64,000 nucleotides of DNA from Brevibacillus formosus (GTDB lineage Bacteria; Bacillota; Bacilli; Brevibacillales; Brevibacillaceae), in NCBI RefSeq assembly GCF_003013405.1, contig NZ_PXZL01000013.1:679673-743672 (forward strand). The letters run 5' to 3'. Positions within the stretch are counted from its first letter, which is position 1. Each line of letters starts with the position of its first letter. Both the position numbers and the translations under genes were made by a program. The notes below the pieces were generated by a model, which was given only the letters and a program-made list of their open reading frames with translations, was not told where the DNA came from and did not search any database. This document shows, one piece after another, positions 41,420 through 49,241 of the stretch.

Positions 41420-42916
41420 ATGGTTGAACTGCACAATATCACGATTACCACCAAAAAAGACGACAGGACTCTCATTCAAAATTTGGATCTGACCCTGCAA
41501 ACTGGTGACAAGATTGCCATCATTGGGGAAGAGGGAAATGGAAAAAGCAGCTTATTAAAATTGATTTGCGCGGAACAAATGATTGCCGGGTATTGCACAT
41601 TTGCAGGTAACGTGTTGCGAAACGAATGTTCCATCGGTTTTCTTTCACAGGAGCTATCGGACGAAGAAAAACAAATGACCGTTGCCGACTTTTTTGCCGA
41701 AAACCAATGGACTAAAGAACTGGTGAGGGCGATGGATGATTTCGGCATTCATGCATTGGATTCAGATAAAAAGCTGGGTGTTCTTTCCGGTGGTGAGCGT
41801 TTCAAATACCGCATTTTAAGTCTGTTGGCACAGAAGCATGATGTTCTGTTGCTGGACGAGCCTACCAATGATTTGGATATTCAAACGATGGAGTGGCTAG
41901 AAGAGTTTATTCAACAGACGGCTATTCCTGTCCTATATGTATCGCATGACGAAACGTTTATTGCGAATACAGCAAACGGCATCCTTCATATGGAACTGAC
42001 GAAGCGCAAACAAGTACCCAAATATACGTTTTCAAGAGAGCCATATGAGAATTACCTCGCCAATCGAAAGAACAATTTGAGCAAACAAGAACAGATAGCC
42101 AAAAAACAAGCTTCTAATCATAGAAAGCAAATGGAGAAATGGCATGACATTTGGAATAAGGCAGAGCATCAGCATCGGAACGTACGGTCAGATCCGCGAC
42201 TGCAAAAGAAAATCAAGTCCTTGAAAAATCAAAGAGAGCGAATGGAGAAAGCGTCGGAATCATTTCTAGAGGTCCCGAGTGTGGAGGAAGCGAGTGAATT
42301 CCGATTTGATTCAGCGGTACATGTCCCCGGTAGTAAACAAATCCTCGACTATTCATTGGAAGTACTGCAAATAGCGAACAAACAGTTATCGAAACAGATT
42401 CATTTATCGATCAAGGGGTCAGAAAAAGTCGCGATTATTGGGGAAAATGGGATCGGAAAAACGACGTTGCTGAAAAAAATCATGGATGAGCTAGTCCACC
42501 ACTCGTCGCTAAAGATCGGGTACATGCCCCAAAACTACGAAGACCGGCTGGATTCGACCAAAACACCGATTGAATACTTGGACACAACGGGAATGAAAGA
42601 TGCGATTACAAAAGCGTATACGCATTTAGGCAGTATGAAATTTACAAAGGATGAGATGCATCAACCCATTAAAAACTTATCTGGGGGACAGAAAGCGAAA
42701 TTGCTCCTGTTAAAAATGATTTTGGATCAGTGCGAAATATTGATACTGGATGAACCGACGCGAAACCTCAGTCCATTGACGACTCCTGTTCTGTGCCGCG
42801 CCTTAACGGCTTTTGACGGTGTGATTATCAGTATTTCGCATGATCGACGGTATTTACATGAAGTCGCAACAGCTGTTTATGAACTCACTTCCGACGGTCT
42901 TACGAAAATAAAATAA
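41420..42916 (+). CDS. ABC-F family ATPase, probable antibiotic-resistance type (Vga/Msr-like group)
   Basis: 498 residues from ATG 41420, with GGGGA upstream; ATG 41405 is also possible. It has two ABC domains: Walker A GEEGNGKSSLL, signature LSGGERFKY, Walker B VLLLDEPTNDLD; then an Arg/Lys-rich linker of about 100 residues (EQIAKKQASNHRKQMEKW...); then GENGIGKTTLL, LSGGQKAKL, ILILDEPTRNLSP. In domain 2 the usual TNHLD is replaced by TRNLS, as in several Vga/Lsa/Msr-type resistance proteins. The regulated leader (promoter, leader peptide, terminator) supports a drug-inducible ribosome-protection role. The antibiotic class is not predictable. Confidence 0.82.
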   Translation: MVELHNITITTKKDDRTLIQNLDLTLQTGDKIAIIGEEGNGKSSLLKLICAEQMIAGYCTFAGNVLRNECSIGFLSQELSDEEKQMTVADFFAENQWTKELVRAMDDFGIHALDSDKKLGVLSGGERFKYRILSLLAQKHDVLLLDEPTNDLDIQTMEWLEEFIQQTAIPVLYVSHDETFIANTANGILHMELTKRKQVPKYTFSREPYENYLANRKNNLSKQEQIAKKQASNHRKQMEKWHDIWNKAEHQHRNVRSDPRLQKKIKSLKNQRERMEKASESFLEVPSVEEASEFRFDSAVHVPGSKQILDYSLEVLQIANKQLSKQIHLSIKGSEKVAIIGENGIGKTTLLKKIMDELVHHSSLKIGYMPQNYEDRLDSTKTPIEYLDTTGMKDAITKAYTHLGSMKFTKDEMHQPIKNLSGGQKAKLLLLKMILDQCEILILDEPTRNLSPLTTPVLCRALTAFDGVIISISHDRRYLHEVATAVYELTSDGLTKIK

Positions 42917-43017
42917 GGGATCGTGGCGGAATCATTGCAACATGGTTGACATTGCTATTTGAATTCAATATACTGACTTTAATTTCATATGAAACATACG
43001 TTGAAAGAGCCCAGTAG

Positions 43018-43255
43018 CAGCTTATTCCCTGTCCTAGAAAGCCGGGGGTTGATGAAACCCGGTACACAATAAGCGAGCGAATTACACTCTGGAGTATCTC
43101 GGGTAATGCCGAGCGGAATCGCGAACGATAACTCGCTTCGAGTGGCATGAATGGCCTGCGTTAACGCTTGGGTCCATTGGTGCAAGATGGGTGGTAACAC
43201 GGTTATTCAATCGTCCCTATGTCTACAATAGACAAGGGGCGATTTTTTGTTTTTT
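43018..43255 (+). promoter_or_regulatory. Tyrosyl T-box riboswitch leader of tyrS
   Basis: Stem I base pairs are GCTTATT (43020-43026) with AATAAGC (43068-43074). A UAC (43063-43065) followed by A sits in the position of the specifier loop, matching a Tyr codon. The T-box core TGGGTGGTAACACGG lies at 43188-43202. The terminator has arms ATCGTCCC (43210-43217) and GGGGCGAT (43236-43243) with a long T-run. Uncharged tRNA-Tyr should stabilise the antiterminator and allow tyrS transcription. Confidence 0.9.
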
Positions 43256-43278
43256 ACCATAGGAGATTGAAGGAGTGT

Positions 43279-44547
43279 ATGGCAGTGAATATTATCGACG
43301 AACTCGAATGGCGCGAAGCCATCAATCAGCAAACAGATGCAGAAGGGCTGCGAGAATTAACGAATGAAAAAGCAGTCTCGTTATATTGCGGTGTTGATCC
43401 TACAGGTGACAGTATGCATATCGGTCACTTGATTCCTTTCATGGTACTGAAACGCTTCCAGCTCGCTGGTCATCGCCCGGTTATTTTGATCGGTGGTGCA
43501 ACAGGTACGATTGGCGATCCGAGCGGCCGTCAATCCGAGCGTTCTTTGCAAACACTGGAACAAATTCAGGAGAACGTCGACAAACTCACCGCACAGATGA
43601 AAAAGCTGTTCATTACAGAAGGCGACAACCAAATTCGTCTGGTGAACAACTACGACTGGACGCACAAAATCAATGTTATTGAATTTTTGCGGGATTACGG
43701 AAAAAACTTCAGCATCAATACAATGCTTGCCAAGGATGTTGTGTCGAGCAGACTGGAAAGCGGCATTTCGTTTACGGAGTTTTCCTATCAAATTCTGCAA
43801 TCGCTGGATTACCTGCATCTGTACAAACATGAAGATGTTCAGCTGCAAATCGGCGGTTCCGACCAATGGGGCAACATCACGAGCGGTCTCGATCTGATTC
43901 GCAAAAAAGAAGGACCCGAAGCAAAAGCATTTGGTCTCACGATTCCTCTGATGCTGAAGGCAGATGGTACGAAATTCGGGAAGACAGCAGGAGGAGCCAT
44001 CTGGCTTGATCCAAACAAAACAACACCATTCGAATTCTACCAGTTCTGGGCGAATACCGATGACCGCGATGTTGTGAAATACTTGAAATACTTTACGTTC
44101 CTCTCCAAAGAACAAATTGAAGAGCTGGCTGGAAAAGTACAGACCGAGCCACATAAACGCGAGGCGCAAAAAGCGCTGGCTGAGGAAATGACGAGATTTG
44201 TGCACGGCGAGGAATTGCTGGAGCAGGCGAAGCGCATTACAGCAGCTTTGTTTACTGGTGATATTAAATCGCTATCCGCAGATGAGATCGAACAAGGCTT
44301 CAAAGAAATGCCGACGTACGAATCTACTCTCGAAACGAAGAACATTGTCGACTGGCTCGTTGAGGTCGGCATTGAGCCATCCAAGCGTCAAGCACGCGAG
44401 GATATTACAAAAGGCGCTATTTCCATGAATGGCGAGCGCGTTACTGATTTGGAACTGGAAGTAACGCCAAGTCTCGCTATCGGTGGCCGCTTCATCATTA
44501 TTCGCAAAGGCAAGAAAAACTACAGCTTGGTAAAATTGTCTCAATAG
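43279..44547 (+). CDS. tyrS: Tyrosyl-tRNA synthetase
   Basis: 422 residues from ATG 43279, the usual length; a GTG two codons later has better SD spacing and is possible. Class I features: CGVDPTGDSMHIGHLIPFMVL (the HIGH motif) and LMLKADGTKFGKTAGGAIWLD (the KFGKT version of KMSKS). The Tyr-binding residues lie in YQILQSLDYLHLYKHEDVQLQIGGSDQWGNI. A C-terminal S4-like RNA-binding domain follows (SKRQAREDITKGAISMNGERV). It charges tRNA-Tyr. The leader carries a Tyr-specific T-box, so expression rises when charged tRNA-Tyr is low. Confidence 0.97.
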   Translation: MAVNIIDELEWREAINQQTDAEGLRELTNEKAVSLYCGVDPTGDSMHIGHLIPFMVLKRFQLAGHRPVILIGGATGTIGDPSGRQSERSLQTLEQIQENVDKLTAQMKKLFITEGDNQIRLVNNYDWTHKINVIEFLRDYGKNFSINTMLAKDVVSSRLESGISFTEFSYQILQSLDYLHLYKHEDVQLQIGGSDQWGNITSGLDLIRKKEGPEAKAFGLTIPLMLKADGTKFGKTAGGAIWLDPNKTTPFEFYQFWANTDDRDVVKYLKYFTFLSKEQIEELAGKVQTEPHKREAQKALAEEMTRFVHGEELLEQAKRITAALFTGDIKSLSADEIEQGFKEMPTYESTLETKNIVDWLVEVGIEPSKRQAREDITKGAISMNGERVTDLELEVTPSLAIGGRFIIIRKGKKNYSLVKLSQ

Positions 44548-44559
44548 ATGAAGGAATAA

Positions 44560-44595
44560 GAAGCTTCCCTGGAACTGCTAGGGAAGCTTCTTCTT
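44560..44595. terminator. Bidirectional terminator between tyrS and the convergent gene
   Basis: Perfect 11-bp arms GAAGCTTCCCT (44560-44570) and AGGGAAGCTTC (44580-44590), then TTCTTG. Confidence 0.8.
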
Positions 44596-44620
44596 GTATT
44601 TATGGTCACTGATTTTACTT

Positions 44621-46735
44621 TTATTTCGGAAGTGCCGTACTATCCACTTTGTTCGCAGCAATAACCGCAGCTGCATTTGGCTCCAGATCGAACCAAAAGA
44701 TAAGGTCGCCATCCGCTTTCTTTTGCGACGGTTTCATCCCGTTCACATAAACTTCCGAAGCTTTTACCGCCATGGAAAGACCTGAAATCTTGTGCTTGCC
44801 ATCATTGTGCAGAACAATAGTGCCGTTTGGTGCATATTCCATTCTGACTTGAGAGAGGGCGAGCCAATAATCCATGATTTCACGTACGGTCGTCAAATGC
44901 AATTTGCCTTGATCGCGCAGCGCGTCCATTCGCTTCAACAAGCGGTCAAAATCCGGATGGATGATCCAGTTACCTTTGGCATCTCGTATGACGAATTTCC
45001 CACCTTGCTTTTTGGACGGAAATCTTGCCAAGTAGGTATGGTTGATAAACACCCCCCGATTTTGAATGAGCTGCTGGAGATTTTGCTCCCGATACAAAGA
45101 TAGTGTATCTTCCGGAATGCTAGCAGCCGACCAAGAATAAAACGGGCCAGTCACTGTCGGATGCGACCAATAGAGAGGAGTGCGCAAGGAGTCGCCTCTC
45201 CGGGTTTGGTACAGATCAAGGCCATTATTCGGATTGGCGATATCTTCTGAGCTGTAGTGCCAAAAATACGACGTGCCGTATTTTTTCCATTGATGTGCCA
45301 AGTAATTCGCCGTTTGGATGTCGAGTGCGTTAAAGGCAAAGCTAGACTTCAAATATCCATGGTCAATCCATGTCCTGCTTTGGAAGCGATCTTTCATTAC
45401 TTGTAACGCATCCTCTGTAGTCTTTTGATAATGCCTTAATTCATAAGGATAGAGGGTGTGTAGACCAATATCATTACCGTTCCGATTGAGGTCATCCAGA
45501 AACTGCAAAAATTCAGGGCTTTGCGCAATAGCGACATTGACAGGTGATTTCGGTTGAAAATACGGATTCGAGTAAAACACGCTTTTCGTAACCGGAATCC
45601 GGTGTTTGACAAAGCCCCCTGTTGCTTGTGCCGACGATGTAATCTTCTCGGAGCCGAAATAAACAGCACGATTCGTTTGCAGCGTCTGCTCGTCAGCATG
45701 CTCTGTCCATACATGTGTCGCCAAAAAACCAGAAGGCTGACTCATAAAACGCGGCATGAGCTTCGGTTGATACCCAACTACCAGCGAAAAGGAATTCGTC
45801 CGTTCGTCGTTTGCGCGATATTCGGAAGCGTGGCGGACTTTTCCGACTTGATTCGTAGACGTTTGCTGTACGTATCTGTGATCGTTCATGTGATCCAGAT
45901 TCACAATGAGCTGTTTTTGCATCGTATTCAATTCAAGTGAAGACACGTTGGGGGCATGGTACAAAAAAGCTGCTTGCTTCCCTTGACCAAATTTCGCACC
46001 TTGGTGATCCAGCCAGTAAGAAGCTTGGAATTTCTGTGTGTCCACTTTCCGATTCTTGCGATATACCTCTGTTACATTTGGCTTGAATTGCAGGGCGAAC
46101 GCTTCACGAAAAACCTTTGCCTCTCGCTTGTAGGTGGTTTTTACAGTGATATCGATGGCTGGGCTATTTTTGTGCAATGCATATTGTGTTGTAACCACTG
46201 CAATCGGAGTGTGAGCTGTGACGATGACTGTGTTACCAGTGCCCGTCTCCAGTTGTTCCACCTTTACGTCATCCCATTTACGAACCCAATGGCTGCCCCG
46301 TTTCATAAAAATGTTCCGGTCGATCACTTTCGTCGTAGGTGGAGAGAAATATACGTCATTTCCTCGGACGGCAGTCACTTTAGCCTGATGGACAAGCGGA
46401 GCATTCATTCTGCCGCCAAACGATTCGGAGCGAAGTTCGATGGCTGCCCCCGGTTGAAATGGAGGACTTTGATCCAACGTTATATGATTGGCTCCTTTTG
46501 GAAGGGAAGGAGTCATTGCATTGTAGATTGCCCCATATTCGGCTTGGTACTGAATGGAAGAGAGGACTTCATTTTTCGCCAGATCGGTAATGCGGACATT
46601 GCCTGCCTCATCCCAGCTAAATACATAATACGGATTTTGAATGGAGGAATCCTTGGCAAGCACAGGTATTGGAAAACAAAGTATCAAGAAAAGCAATAAT
46701 AAGAAGGGAATGGCGAAAAGCCTTTTTACCAACAT
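44621..46735 (-). CDS. Large secreted protein, possible polysaccharide deacetylase-like catalytic part
   Basis: 704 residues with an N-terminal signal peptide (MLVKRLFAIPFLLLLFLILCFPIPVLA). Residues about 30-380 are beta-rich and unrecognised. Residues about 390-560 contain FLQFLDDLNRNGNDIGLHTLYPYE and SRTWIDHGYLKSSFAFNAL. The GNDIGLHT segment and the later WIDHGY recall NodB/polysaccharide deacetylase barrels, where Asp and His bind metal. The C-terminus ends in a beta-sandwich-like part. The likely job is modification of a surface or external polysaccharide; this is inference. It is monocistronic, convergent with tyrS. Confidence 0.65.
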   Translation of the reverse strand: MLVKRLFAIPFLLLLFLILCFPIPVLAKDSSIQNPYYVFSWDEAGNVRITDLAKNEVLSSIQYQAEYGAIYNAMTPSLPKGANHITLDQSPPFQPGAAIELRSESFGGRMNAPLVHQAKVTAVRGNDVYFSPPTTKVIDRNIFMKRGSHWVRKWDDVKVEQLETGTGNTVIVTAHTPIAVVTTQYALHKNSPAIDITVKTTYKREAKVFREAFALQFKPNVTEVYRKNRKVDTQKFQASYWLDHQGAKFGQGKQAAFLYHAPNVSSLELNTMQKQLIVNLDHMNDHRYVQQTSTNQVGKVRHASEYRANDERTNSFSLVVGYQPKLMPRFMSQPSGFLATHVWTEHADEQTLQTNRAVYFGSEKITSSAQATGGFVKHRIPVTKSVFYSNPYFQPKSPVNVAIAQSPEFLQFLDDLNRNGNDIGLHTLYPYELRHYQKTTEDALQVMKDRFQSRTWIDHGYLKSSFAFNALDIQTANYLAHQWKKYGTSYFWHYSSEDIANPNNGLDLYQTRRGDSLRTPLYWSHPTVTGPFYSWSAASIPEDTLSLYREQNLQQLIQNRGVFINHTYLARFPSKKQGGKFVIRDAKGNWIIHPDFDRLLKRMDALRDQGKLHLTTVREIMDYWLALSQVRMEYAPNGTIVLHNDGKHKISGLSMAVKASEVYVNGMKPSQKKADGDLIFWFDLEPNAAAVIAANKVDSTALPK

Positions 46736-46847
46736 AATTTTTCTCCTTTTGTATGGTGATATAGATTAGACGAATGTACATGGAAAAAGCCACAAGGGAA
46801 ACCCACCATAATTTAAACCTTCTCAAACAGCAAAATAAGATATATAA

Positions 46848-46864
46848 TTAATTAAATTAATTAA
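46848..46864 (+). promoter_or_regulatory. Palindromic operator upstream of the MarR gene
   Basis: TTAATTAA-A-TTAATTAA, an exact 8-1-8 palindrome, lies 18 bp before the start codon. It is a typical MarR dimer site for autorepression of the MarR-MFS pair. Confidence 0.6.
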
Positions 46865-46882
46865 CTAATAAGGGGAGCTAAC

Positions 46883-47299
46883 ATGTACCCGTTCTTTTCA
46901 AAGGTCGCATTCACACATCGTATATACAATAATCAATTGCAAGAGGAGTTACTTCCATTCGGTATATCCGTCACACAATGGGCGTTAATTCGTTATCTCA
47001 AAAATAACGGTCCTGCTACTTTTAGCGACGTGGCCGATTATTGGCAAGTAGAGAAGCCTGCCATTACACCCATTGCGCAAAAATTAGCTGCGCGTGAAAT
47101 GATTTCGATTTTATCCGGTGAAGACAAACGGCAAAAAATTATGTACTTGTCAGAGAAAGGTGAAGCGCTACATAAGACAATTATGGAAGCGACTGAACCA
47201 TTCTTGGAAGAGTTAATGGAGGGCATCTCACAAGAAGAAAGAGACGCAGTAGCCATCGTACTGGAAAAACTCATCATGAACTTAAAGAGAAGAGGGTAA
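46883..47299 (+). CDS. MarR-family transcriptional regulator
   Basis: 138 residues, ATG with AAGGGGAG. The core ISVTQWALIRYLKNNGPATFSDVADYWQVEKPAITPIAQKLAAREMISILSGEDKRQKIMYLSEKGE has the MarR winged helix, with the Asp-Arg (DKR) wing contact. The C-terminal helices dimerise. It starts the operon with the MFS gene 4 bp downstream and has a palindromic operator just upstream, so it most likely represses that transporter until a ligand is bound. Confidence 0.92.
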   Translation: MYPFFSKVAFTHRIYNNQLQEELLPFGISVTQWALIRYLKNNGPATFSDVADYWQVEKPAITPIAQKLAAREMISILSGEDKRQKIMYLSEKGEALHKTIMEATEPFLEELMEGISQEERDAVAIVLEKLIMNLKRRG

Positions 47300-47302
47300 G
47301 CA

Positions 47303-48493
47303 GTGATAAAGGAAAGGCTTTGGACAAAAGAGTTCGTCATTGTTTCTTTCATTAATTTTCTTTTGACACTTATGTATTTCTTACTAATGGTCACGATTGC
47401 TTCGTATGCCAAAACAGAATTTCACGCTACAACCAGTTCAGCTGGATTAGTTTCCAGTATCTTTATTATTGGTGCTTTGATTGGCCGACTACTCACCGGT
47501 AGAGCCATTAGTTTTATTGGTACGAAAAAAACGCTTTGGATTGGATTGGGATTTTTTGCTGTCACCTCGTTGCTTTACTTTTTTGCCGTCCATATCAGCT
47601 TTTTACTGGTAAATCGATTGCTACAAGGAATTGCCGTTGGTATTGCCAGTACAGCAACGGGTACCATTATTGCCCAAATCCTGCCAGCGTCTCGCAAGGG
47701 TGAGGGGATTGGCTATTACAGTTTAAGTGCGATTTTAGCCACTGCGATTGGTCCTTTCCTCGGTATGATCTTATTGCGGTTTGAAAATGGTTTTATCTGG
47801 ATTTTTACGATGAATGTCGTGTTTTCCCTGATTTGTTTGATCTTTTATGCCATGGCAAAAATCAATCTTCCGCTTCCTTCCACAAGTGTGAAAGAGGAAG
47901 AAAAAGGTTCTCTGCTTTCGAAATTCATCGAGCCGAAAGCTTTGCCGATTTCATTCATCGCTTTATTAATCGGCTTTAGCTATTCGGGTGTCTTGTCATT
48001 TTTATCGTTTTATGCGGAAGAAATTAATCTTTCCTCAGCTTCGAGTTATTTCTTTTTGGTGTATGCCATTGTCATTATCCTCTCGCGACCATTCTCAGGA
48101 AAGCTAATGGACGCAAGAGGGGCGAACATCGTGACATACCCAAGCCTGGTGATATTTGCTGTCGGGATGCTTCTATTCAGTCAAGCCTCAACATCCTGGA
48201 TGCTGCTGCTATCTGCTGCATTGATTGGAGTAGGCTTCGGAAACTTTAACTCCATAGCCCAAACGGTAGCTGTGAAGGTGACAGCTCCGCATCGCTTTGG
48301 ATTAGCAACCTCTACTTACTACATTATGTATGATCTAGGATTAGGAATCGGGCCCTATCTGCTCGGATTTATCGTACCGCATACTGGATATCGTACGATT
48401 TTCGGAGGGATGGTCGCCTTTATTCTTTTCAGCATCCCGCTTTATCACTGGCTACACGGCAAACGAGATCGGGAATTGATACGTGCTAGCTAA
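47303..48493 (+). CDS. MFS efflux transporter (staphyloferrin/YfhI-type drug efflux-like)
   Basis: 396 residues from GTG 47303, 4 bp after the MarR stop; GAGAAGAGG serves as SD. Twelve hydrophobic segments are visible. The loop motif GRLLTGRAISFIGTKKTLWIGL lies between TM2 and TM3; a second GRLLTG-like RPFSGKLMDARGANIV lies in the second half, supporting the MFS repeat. The MarR partner suggests export of a toxic compound. It lies just upstream of the tyc operon, so a role in tyrocidine tolerance or export is conceivable but unproven, since it is separated by terminators. Confidence 0.9.
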   Translation: MIKERLWTKEFVIVSFINFLLTLMYFLLMVTIASYAKTEFHATTSSAGLVSSIFIIGALIGRLLTGRAISFIGTKKTLWIGLGFFAVTSLLYFFAVHISFLLVNRLLQGIAVGIASTATGTIIAQILPASRKGEGIGYYSLSAILATAIGPFLGMILLRFENGFIWIFTMNVVFSLICLIFYAMAKINLPLPSTSVKEEEKGSLLSKFIEPKALPISFIALLIGFSYSGVLSFLSFYAEEINLSSASSYFFLVYAIVIILSRPFSGKLMDARGANIVTYPSLVIFAVGMLLFSQASTSWMLLLSAALIGVGFGNFNSIAQTVAVKVTAPHRFGLATSTYYIMYDLGLGIGPYLLGFIVPHTGYRTIFGGMVAFILFSIPLYHWLHGKRDRELIRAS

Positions 48494-48530
48494 TTCATCC
48501 AAGTAAAAAGGGGGAGTTAGGCCCCTATAG

Positions 48531-48574
48531 AAGATACCAGGCTGCCTTTTATTAGGTAGCCTGGTATCTTTTTC
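48531..48574 (+). terminator. Terminator of the MarR-MFS operon
   Basis: Perfect 13-bp arms AAGATACCAGGCT (48531-48543) and AGCCTGGTATCTT (48558-48570), then TTTC. Confidence 0.85.
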
Positions 48575-48610
48575 AGCGGTGTTTATCCCAGAAAGAAAAA
48601 TGTTCCAAAA

Positions 48611-48653
48611 GGCTCAAACTTTCGAATGAAACCAGAAAGTGTGAGCCTTTTTT
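48611..48653 (+). terminator. Second terminator before the tyc operon
   Basis: Arms GGCTCAAACTTTC (48611-48623) and GAAAGTGTGAGCC (48635-48647), one mismatch, then TTTTTT. It insulates the tyc promoter. Confidence 0.85.
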
Positions 48654-48736
48654 GGAGGGAATGAGGACAAGTTGGTAAAAAAGTAACACATTTAACATAA
48701 ATTGACTATTTTTTGACTGATTTCCAAAACACTCTC

Positions 48737-48745
48737 TGTTATAAT
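48737..48745 (+). promoter_or_regulatory. Candidate extended -10 promoter of the tyc operon
   Basis: TGTTATAAT (extended -10). The nearest TTGACT (48713-48718) is 21 bp upstream, too far for a standard -35. Transcription from here would give a leader of about 490 nt. Other weak promoters nearer tycA, in the AT-rich stretch around 49,050-49,115, are possible. Confidence 0.45.
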
Positions 48746-48858
48746 GAATAACAGTTTCTTAAACAGGTGCATATGAATACGTTATTCTGCTGGATTGTAA
48801 GGAGGTGTGCAGGCCAGCATATTTGTTTTTAGGTAATGTATTTTCCTGTTCGAAAGGG

Positions 48859-48876
48859 TCAGGAATCATGTCCTGA
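48859..48876 (+). promoter_or_regulatory. Small inverted repeat in the tyc leader
   Basis: TCAGGA-N6-TCCTGA, exact 6-6-6 arms, within the long tyc leader. It could be an operator or an RNA hairpin. Confidence 0.35.
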
Positions 48877-49136
48877 ATCCATTCGGCTAGATTACAAGTG
48901 CACATGTTTTGACCAAAAAATGGAGAGTGACTTTTGTCCTGAAAACCGCTTCGAGTAAACAGGGAATTATTCCCATTGTGAAAAAATGTAAAATCGCGGA
49001 AAATTTGTAGGTGAAAATTGGTTCATGACCATAGTAATATGAAGATGGGTAATAGTTACAAAAAATACACAAAAACCCACATATTTTGTTACAATTGGCC
49101 ATTATATTAAATGGTGTTGATGAGGGGGTTTCTAAC

Positions 49137-49175
49137 ATGATCCATTTGTCACTGAGGCTCCATCTTCAGATTTAG
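49137..49175 (+). CDS. Putative 12-residue leader peptide upstream of tycA
   Basis: ATG 49137, stop TAG 49173-49175, peptide MIHLSLRLHLQI. GAGGGGG (49122-49128) lies 8 nt before the ATG, an ideal ribosome site. The ORF ends 66 bp before the tycA start and is rich in Leu and His. It is not known to me from tyc operons. It may be a chance ORF, but the ribosome site is as strong as that of tycA. Confidence 0.4.
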   Translation: MIHLSLRLHLQI

Positions 49176-49241
49176 CGACCATTTCATTGTATTGTCACAC
49201 TTCATGATAGACAAAAGTTTGCCAATTATCGGAGGGGACAT

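Noticed and set aside
44621..46735. Several plus-strand open frames (for example 45956-46699) antisense to the large secreted protein
   Set aside because: They have no SD or plausible N-terminus and lie within a gene with a clear signal peptide on the other strand.
46883..48493. MarR-MFS pair as part of the tyrocidine biosynthetic operon
   Set aside because: Two strong terminators (48531-48574 and 48611-48653) separate it from tycA; a functional link is only conceivable by proximity.
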